From NCBI GenBank assembly GCA_946480635.1, contig CAMLKV010000033.1, forward strand, positions 1 through 11,651: a stretch of DNA of 11,651 nucleotides. Direction: 5' to 3'. Position numbers and translations under genes: made by a program. This document shows, in pieces, positions 7,461-11,651 of this stretch. Source of the DNA: an uncultured Flavobacterium sp. GTDB taxonomy: Bacteria > Bacteroidota > Bacteroidia > Flavobacteriales > Flavobacteriaceae. The notes below the pieces were generated by a model, which saw only the letters and a list, made by a program, of their open reading frames with translations, was not told the DNA's origin and ran no database searches. The stretch's first letter is position 1. Each line of letters opens with the position of its first letter.

Positions 7461-7468
7461 TACCTTTG
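7461..7468 (+). promoter_or_regulatory. Promoter -7 element for the acidic-tail protein
   Basis: TACCTTTG matches the -7 consensus TAnnTTTG in full and lies 21 bases before the ATG at 7490. Only a CTG (7434-7436, 24 bp upstream) could serve as -33 box. It marks a new transcription unit after the TPR gene. Confidence 0.45.
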
Positions 7469-7489
7469 GGCTTTCAATAATTCAACTTT

Positions 7490-8026
7490 ATGATTTACAA
7501 ATTTAGAGTCATTTTAGACGCAGAAGAAGATATTTTTAGGGATATCGCTATAGATGAAAATGATACTTTAGAAGATTTACATAATAGTATTGTAAACTCT
7601 TTTGATTTTGACGGCATGGAAATGGCTGCGTTTTATACTTGTGATGATAAATGGAATCAAGATCAAGAAATTCCTTTATTTGATACTGGTGACAATCCTG
7701 GAGAAGGATTAATAATGGCAGATTATTTATTATCTGGTATGTTTGACAAGGAGAATACAAAAATGATTTATGTATATGATTTTTTCAATATGTGGACATT
7801 CTTTGTAGAGCTTGCAGCTATTGAAGAGCCAGAAAGTGGTGTTAGTTATCCAGATGTATTATTCTCTCACGGAATAATGCCAATGACTGCTCCTGATAAA
7901 GAATTTGCTTCAGAAAAAGATGATTTTGGAAGTGAGTTCGAAGACGATTATGACGAAGAAGACTTTGATATGTTTGAAGGAGACGATTCTTTCGAAGATT
8001 ACGGATTCGAAGATAATTGGAACTAA
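7490..8026 (+). CDS. PRiA4_ORF3-like (IS1096 TnpR-type passenger) protein with acidic tail
   Basis: This 178-residue cytoplasmic protein has an N-terminal two-thirds that fits the plasmid pRiA4b ORF-3-like family: 'YKFRVILDAEEDIFRDIAI' opens the first strands, then 'TLEDLHNSIVNSFDFDGMEM', 'AFYTCDDKWNQDQEIPLFD' and 'MIYVYDFFNMWTFFVEL' (about 92-108). Family names such as 'IS1096 passenger' or 'TnpR' reflect early finds on mobile elements; nothing here (no transposase, no terminal repeats) suggests mobility, and chromosomal copies are common in Bacteroidetes. Residues 144-175 form a highly acidic tail, 18 of 32 being Asp or Glu, with Phe or Tyr spaced every few residues. The molecular role of the family is unknown. 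It has its own promoter and is followed by a hairpin terminator. Confidence 0.85.
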   Translation: MIYKFRVILDAEEDIFRDIAIDENDTLEDLHNSIVNSFDFDGMEMAAFYTCDDKWNQDQEIPLFDTGDNPGEGLIMADYLLSGMFDKENTKMIYVYDFFNMWTFFVELAAIEEPESGVSYPDVLFSHGIMPMTAPDKEFASEKDDFGSEFEDDYDEEDFDMFEGDDSFEDYGFEDNWN

Positions 8027-8047
8027 AAAATATTACTAATTTATTCT

Positions 8048-8089
8048 AGAACCAAGATTTAAGATTTCTCTTTTTTCTTGGTTCTTTTA
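8048..8089 (+). terminator. Rho-independent terminator after the acidic-tail gene
   Basis: AGAACCAAGA (8048-8057) pairs perfectly with TCTTGGTTCT (8076-8085) in a 10-bp stem with an 18-nt loop, followed by TTTAT. It lies 22 bp after the stop codon at 8026. Confidence 0.8.
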
Positions 8090-8106
8090 TCTAAAATATT
8101 ATCAAA

Positions 8107-9165
8107 ATGATCAATCTTTTTAATACACACATCGATAATCTTTCTATTCACAGAGTTGGAAATAAAAGTAGAAATGAAGCCATCTTTATTTCTGAGCAAC
8201 CTTACGGATTAAATGATGAAATCATGCCTTTACTAAAAGAGTTTTTCTTTAAACCTTTCAGAAGTGGTGAAGAAAACTACTATCAATTTGCGCATGATGT
8301 AGATATAGAATACAACGAAATGTACAATCTGGCTACGGAAATTTTCAATAATCCAAGTAATGTACACGAGGTTTCTAAAAAGATCACAAAGCATTTATTT
8401 GAGCAATCAAATCATCCTCATATTAAAAACGGAGAAGTTTATGTTGCTTATCTAACAAATGTTTCTATAGATAATAAACAAGTTGATGCAATTGGTGTTT
8501 TCAAAAGTGAAATAAAAACTGATTTCCTTCAGTTTGAAGAAAAAGAAACCAATCTAGAAATGATTTTGCAACAAGGAATTAATCTTCAAAAACTAGATAA
8601 AGGTTGTTTAATATTCAACTATAAAAAAGAAGAAGGGTATAAAATTTTAACTGTTGATAGTAATAGATATGATGCTCGTTATTGGTTAGAGCACTTCCTA
8701 TCAGTAGATGCTTTTCAGGATGAAAACTTCATGACAAAAAAATATTTAAAATTCTGTCAGGACTTTGCAAAAGATGTGGTTTTACCGGCTGAAGATAAAA
8801 AAGAAGAAGTTTTATTCATGAACCGTGCAGTAAATCATTTTGCTAAGAACGATAATTTTGAAGAAACTAATTTCTTGAACGAAGTAATAGACAATCCTGA
8901 TTTGATTTCGGAGTTTAAAAACTACAAAGTAGATAAAGGTGAAAAATACAGTATCGAAGATTTAACGACTTTCCCAATTGCTAATGCAGCAGTTACTGAT
9001 GCACGTCGTAAAATGAAAAATGTAATCGAACTTGATACTAACATTCAAATCAAACTTGATTTTGTAAATCCAGAGAGTGCCGAAAAATTTGTTGAAAAAG
9101 GCTGGGATGAAGAAAAACAAATGTATTATTACTTAGTTTATTTCAATAAAGAACAAAAAAGTTAA
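8107..9165 (+). CDS. Nucleoid-associated protein, NdpA/YejK (37-kDa) family
   Basis: This 352-residue protein has no signal peptide and matches the 37-kDa nucleoid-associated family, represented by E. coli YejK (about 335 residues). Family features run the full length: an N-terminal 'HIDNLSIHRVGNKSRNEAIF' segment, 'GEVYVAYLTNVSIDNKQVDAIGVFKSE' in the first alpha/beta core, 'LQKLDKGCLIFNYKK' and 'YDARYWLEHFLSV' in the middle, and the charged C-terminal half with 'ARRKMKNVIELDTNIQIKLDF'. The E. coli protein is found with the nucleoid and binds DNA; its exact purpose is not settled. The start at 8107 lies 21 bases after the stem of the preceding terminator. No clear TAnnTTTG element is visible in that gap, so some transcription may come from read-through. 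A terminator follows the stop codon. Confidence 0.9.
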   Translation: MINLFNTHIDNLSIHRVGNKSRNEAIFISEQPYGLNDEIMPLLKEFFFKPFRSGEENYYQFAHDVDIEYNEMYNLATEIFNNPSNVHEVSKKITKHLFEQSNHPHIKNGEVYVAYLTNVSIDNKQVDAIGVFKSEIKTDFLQFEEKETNLEMILQQGINLQKLDKGCLIFNYKKEEGYKILTVDSNRYDARYWLEHFLSVDAFQDENFMTKKYLKFCQDFAKDVVLPAEDKKEEVLFMNRAVNHFAKNDNFEETNFLNEVIDNPDLISEFKNYKVDKGEKYSIEDLTTFPIANAAVTDARRKMKNVIELDTNIQIKLDFVNPESAEKFVEKGWDEEKQMYYYLVYFNKEQKS

Positions 9166-9196
9166 ATATTTAACTTTCATAATCACTCAACAATCT

Positions 9197-9230
9197 AATC
9201 CTCAGTACTTAACGCTGGGGATTTTTATTT
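9197..9230 (+). terminator. Rho-independent terminator after the nucleoid-associated gene
   Basis: AATCCTCAG (9197-9205) pairs with CTGGGGATT (9215-9223) in a 9-bp stem that includes one G-T pair, with a 9-nt loop (TACTTAACG), followed by a T-rich run. It sits 32 bp after the stop codon. Confidence 0.8.
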
Positions 9231-9247
9231 TGAAAAATAATAATTTT

Positions 9248-9263
9248 ATAAGAATTTTCTTAT
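9248..9263. repeat. Inverted repeat upstream of the small Cys/His gene
   Basis: ATAAGAA and TTCTTAT are perfect 7-bp arms around a TT centre. The dyad lies about 35 bp upstream of the -33 box of the promoter at 9298 and could be an operator. Being AT-rich, it may also be chance. Confidence 0.35.
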
Positions 9264-9266
9264 TTT

Positions 9267-9294
9267 AATCGTTAAAAATTGCTTTTTATCGATT
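9267..9294. repeat. Long inverted repeat immediately upstream of a promoter
   Basis: Two 12-bp arms, AATCGTTAAAAA (9267-9278) and TTTTTATCGATT (9283-9294), pair at 11 of 12 positions around TTGC. The repeat ends 3 bp before the TTG -33 box, a place typical for an operator or activator site. It could also act as a weak hairpin in read-through RNA. Role is inferred. Confidence 0.4.
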
Positions 9295-9297
9295 TTA

Positions 9298-9327
9298 TTG
9301 TACACTTAGTCGAAATCTTTATATTTT
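9298..9327 (+). promoter_or_regulatory. Promoter of the small Cys/His gene
   Basis: TTG (9298-9300) and TATATTTT (9320-9327) are 19 bp apart, the right distance for the Bacteroidetes -33/-7 pair; the -7 box differs from TAnnTTTG only in its last base. It favours translation from the ATG at 9357 rather than from 9279, which would lie upstream of the transcript start. Confidence 0.5.
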
Positions 9328-9356
9328 TACATCACCTTAATGTTAACACGCTAGTT

Positions 9357-9602
9357 ATGAACAAGATGAGCATCAAAGAAAAATGGTTTTCGAAAAAAGT
9401 TTTCTGTCACCTTTTTGGTCATAAACTAGTTACAACACGAAAAGTTACTAATCACTTTAGTGAGTATAAATGTGTTCATTGTCAGTTGGAGCTTACAAAC
9501 GACATTAAAGGGAGTAAAACATTTCTTACTCCTGAGTTGAAAGAAGTAAATGAAACTTTACTTCAGTTTTATAAAAGAAGACACCAACATTTATCAGCTT
9601 AG
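9357..9602 (+). CDS. Small conserved-looking Cys/His protein, possibly zinc-binding
   Basis: I do not recognise a named family for this 81-residue protein. It begins MNKMSIKEKWFSKKVFCHLF, and a second Met at position 4 is an alternative start. Cys17 and His22 in 'CHLFGHK' together with Cys39 and Cys42 in 'YKCVHCQLE' look like a four-ligand zinc site. The layout CxLFGHK...CxxC is reminiscent of small prophage proteins such as DUF1660, but the similarity is short. The C-terminal third ('LTPELKEVNETLLQFYKRRH') is probably helical. A longer frame opens at 9279; I reject that start because the promoter at 9298-9327 lies inside it and the added residues are hydrophobic and AT-driven. The gene is flanked by terminators on both sides, so it is a monocistronic unit. 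Probably cytoplasmic; function unknown. Confidence 0.7.
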   Translation: MNKMSIKEKWFSKKVFCHLFGHKLVTTRKVTNHFSEYKCVHCQLELTNDIKGSKTFLTPELKEVNETLLQFYKRRHQHLSA

Positions 9603-9650
9603 TATAATATTCTGTTCAAAATACCTATTGCCCCACAAATACCTCAAATC

Positions 9651-9688
9651 AAAAATCCCCTTTCTCATACCAAGAAAGGGGATTTTTT
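9651..9688. terminator. Bidirectional rho-independent terminator between convergent genes
   Basis: AAAAATCCCCTTTCT (9651-9665) and AGAAAGGGGATTTTT (9673-9687) form a perfect 15-bp stem around a 7-nt loop (CATACCA). A-tracts on the left and T-tracts on the right allow termination from both strands: the small Cys/His gene on plus and the OmpA-family gene on minus. Confidence 0.9.
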
Positions 9689-9708
9689 ATAAAAAAACTG
9701 AATGAAAT

Positions 9709-11637
9709 TTATTTTTCTATAATAATAAAATCTGATCGACGATTGACGAAATGTTCCTCTTCTGTACATTTCACTCCGTTTTTGCATTTATTTTTTAATC
9801 TTGTTTCACCAAATCCAACCGCACTTTCAATTCTGTCAGGTGATATTCCTTTAGAGAGTATATAAGTCTGAGTTGATTTTGCTCTGTTGTCTGATAATTT
9901 TAAATTGTATAAATCTTTACCTCTAGAATCAGTATGAGATTCAATTCTAATTTTAACTTTAGGGAAAGATGTCATAACAAACACAACTCTATCTAACTCA
10001 GTCGCAGCTTGTGGAGTGATATCCCATTTGTCATAATTAAAAAAGATTGGATTAATGTCTATTTTCTCATTTCCGTTATCTTTTACAACATAATCCTCAA
10101 GGCTTCCTAGTTCAAAATCAACGGTAACAACTTCTCCATTTTTATCTCCAAGAGTTATTTCTTTTTCTTGACTACTATAATTAGGCTTTGTTGCAAATAA
10201 TTTATATGATCCTTTACATGGAACTTTCATTTCATACTCTCCTTTATCATTTGAAATTACTTCAAATTTAAATTCGTTAAATGAATCGTAAAGTTTCACA
10301 GATACTCCTTCTATTGCTATTTTTGATTTTGTATTTAAAACTCTACCCATAACGGTTTGCATACAAGCTGGTTCTTTTTTTCTGAAAAAATAAATATCAT
10401 CATCTCCTTTCCCTCCTGCTCTATTAGATGAAAAATAACCATACTTAAATTCTGGGTCTGTAATAAAAGAAAAGTCATCTCTATTTGAATTTATTGGCTC
10501 TCCCAAATTTTTAGGCTCAGAGAATTTTTTATCAACATATTTACTTTCAAAAACATCTAATCCGCCAAAACCATAATGACCTTCTGAAGAAAAATATAAA
10601 ACACCATCATTATAAAAAGGAAACATTTCACGACCAATTGTATTAATTTTTGGTCCCAAATTTACTGGCGAATTCATTGTACCATCTGGATAAACCTCAG
10701 CCATATAAATATCTGTTTCTCCATAACCACCAGGCATATCAGAAACAAAGAAGAAAAGCTTGCCGTCAGAACTTAATGAAGGATGCCCAACACTATAATT
10801 TAAACTATTAAAAAACATACTCTCAGATTTAGACATTTTATCGTTATCCAATTGTGCTTTGATAATCTGAAAATTATTTGTTCCCTTTCTGTCGTTCTTT
10901 AATTTATTTCCTTTAAGTGTATTAGTAGTGTAATAAAATGTTTTTAAATCTTTAGAAAATGTAATCGTTGCGTCATGGTATTTAGACGCTAATTCATTCA
11001 AAAAAGGCTGCTCATTTATGAGGGATTCGTTTGATAAACTTCTGTCAGCAACGAACATCGATAAAAAAGGCTGTTGATTCCATGAATAAATCTTCTTATT
11101 CACATCACCAACAGATTTTGTTGATGAATAAACCAATTTATTACCGTAAAAAGCTGCTCCAAAATCTGAATTTGGGGTGTTGATATCTAGATTTGTTATT
11201 TGATACTGAGATTCACTTTTAGACAAACTGTCTAATCGCATTTGATTATTCATAAAATGCTTAATTTCAGAATTGTCATTTTTCTTTCTAAGAAATTCTT
11301 TGGTTATGGAATTTGCTTTATCGTAATCCCTAGCTCCTCTCAAAGATTGTGTGTATCTCAAAACATATAAATCCGTAAGACTTTGCCCTTGTAAATCATA
11401 TAATTTTTGATACCAAGTCAATGCATTTCTTGTATCGTTTAAGTAATAATAGGAGTCAGCAATATTAGTTATTGTTTCTATCGATAAATCAGAATTGTTT
11501 TGAGCATATTCTTCATAAAGTTTTACCGCATCTACGTAAGCCATTTCGTTAAAAAACTTATCGGCTAAATTTAGTTTTTGTTGACCATAAAAAAGTGTAA
11601 CAAAAAACATAAGGCTAAATATAAATAGTTTTCTCAT
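9709..11637 (-). CDS. TPR/beta-propeller/OmpA-domain outer-membrane-associated protein (PorE-like architecture)
   Basis: This 642-residue exported protein has a signal peptide (MRKLFIFSLMFFVTLFYG, residues 1-18). Domain order: TPR-like helices at about 22-120; a PD40-type propeller at about 150-420, with repeats such as 'GHPSLSSDGKLFFFVSD' (284-300), 'GVLYFSSEGHYGFGGLDVF' (345-363) and 'YGYFSSNRAGGKGDDDIYFF' (399-418); a carboxypeptidase-regulatory-like domain at about 425-512; and an OmpA C-terminal domain at about 525-642. Asp570 and Arg585, 15 residues apart, are the pair that binds diaminopimelate in peptidoglycan in OmpA proteins. This order is that of PorE, a type IX secretion-associated protein of Porphyromonas gingivalis. 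Flavobacteria encode several paralogues next to PorP/SprF-like proteins, so assignment as the true PorE is not safe. No lipobox Cys is present. The visible 14 bp upstream include a TAA ten bases before the ATG, compatible with an upstream gene in an operon. Confidence 0.92.
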   Translation of the reverse strand: MRKLFIFSLMFFVTLFYGQQKLNLADKFFNEMAYVDAVKLYEEYAQNNSDLSIETITNIADSYYYLNDTRNALTWYQKLYDLQGQSLTDLYVLRYTQSLRGARDYDKANSITKEFLRKKNDNSEIKHFMNNQMRLDSLSKSESQYQITNLDINTPNSDFGAAFYGNKLVYSSTKSVGDVNKKIYSWNQQPFLSMFVADRSLSNESLINEQPFLNELASKYHDATITFSKDLKTFYYTTNTLKGNKLKNDRKGTNNFQIIKAQLDNDKMSKSESMFFNSLNYSVGHPSLSSDGKLFFFVSDMPGGYGETDIYMAEVYPDGTMNSPVNLGPKINTIGREMFPFYNDGVLYFSSEGHYGFGGLDVFESKYVDKKFSEPKNLGEPINSNRDDFSFITDPEFKYGYFSSNRAGGKGDDDIYFFRKKEPACMQTVMGRVLNTKSKIAIEGVSVKLYDSFNEFKFEVISNDKGEYEMKVPCKGSYKLFATKPNYSSQEKEITLGDKNGEVVTVDFELGSLEDYVVKDNGNEKIDINPIFFNYDKWDITPQAATELDRVVFVMTSFPKVKIRIESHTDSRGKDLYNLKLSDNRAKSTQTYILSKGISPDRIESAVGFGETRLKNKCKNGVKCTEEEHFVNRRSDFIIIEK

Positions 11638-11651
11638 GGTGCTATGTTTAG

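Noticed and set aside
7548..7760. Minus-strand open frame of 70 codons
   Set aside because: It is antisense to the PRiA4_ORF3-like gene and has no recognisable features.
7490..8026. Mobile element suggested by the family name 'IS1096 passenger/TnpR'
   Set aside because: No transposase, terminal inverted repeats or target-site duplications surround the gene, and base composition matches its neighbours.

Overview
The window looks like chromosome of a member of the Flavobacteriaceae, most likely Flavobacterium or a close relative. The DNA is strongly AT-rich. Signal peptides are short and often end in 'xQ' (SQ, AQ, GQ). Genes lack Shine-Dalgarno sequences. Several intergenic gaps contain boxes close to the Bacteroidetes -7 element TAnnTTTG. 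The protein families are also typical: an exported OmpA/TPR/beta-propeller protein, a TonB-dependent receptor with an N-terminal carboxypeptidase-regulatory-like domain, and a repetitive secreted protein. There are no rRNA or tRNA genes, CRISPR arrays, transposases or phage genes that I can see; this is ordinary core or near-core chromosome.

Layout. (1) Positions 1-3195, minus strand: a TonB-dependent outer-membrane receptor followed by the N-terminal 325 residues of a large secreted protein that runs off the left edge. (2) Positions 3196-3326: a divergent control region with two 9-bp direct repeats 21 bp apart that fit the LytTR-type response-regulator site. (3) Positions 3327-4133, plus strand: an exported YCII-domain protein directly abutting a MmcQ/YjbR-family protein. 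(4) Positions 4229-7411, plus strand: a tight four-gene unit made of a ClC-family anion channel/transporter, an HPP-family membrane protein overlapping it by one base, a YaeR-type VOC metalloprotein and an exported TPR protein. (5) Positions 7490-8026: a PRiA4_ORF3-like protein with a very acidic tail and its own terminator. (6) Positions 8107-9165: a nucleoid-associated protein of the NdpA/YejK (37-kDa) family with its own terminator. (7) Positions 9357-9602: a small Cys/His-rich protein behind a promoter with two inverted repeats. (8) Positions 9709-11637, minus strand: a PorE-like TPR/propeller/OmpA protein, converging on the small gene, with a strong hairpin terminator between them.

Functionally the window is mostly envelope biology: nutrient uptake (receptor), anion handling (ClC plus HPP), secreted or periplasmic proteins (YCII, TPR, repetitive protein) and a peptidoglycan-anchored OmpA protein. 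The items most worth a second look are the LytTR-like site in the divergent region, the ClC with altered selectivity-filter and proton-pathway residues coupled to HPP, and the paired inverted repeats ahead of the small Cys/His protein. I did not find convincing evidence for an entirely new multi-gene system.
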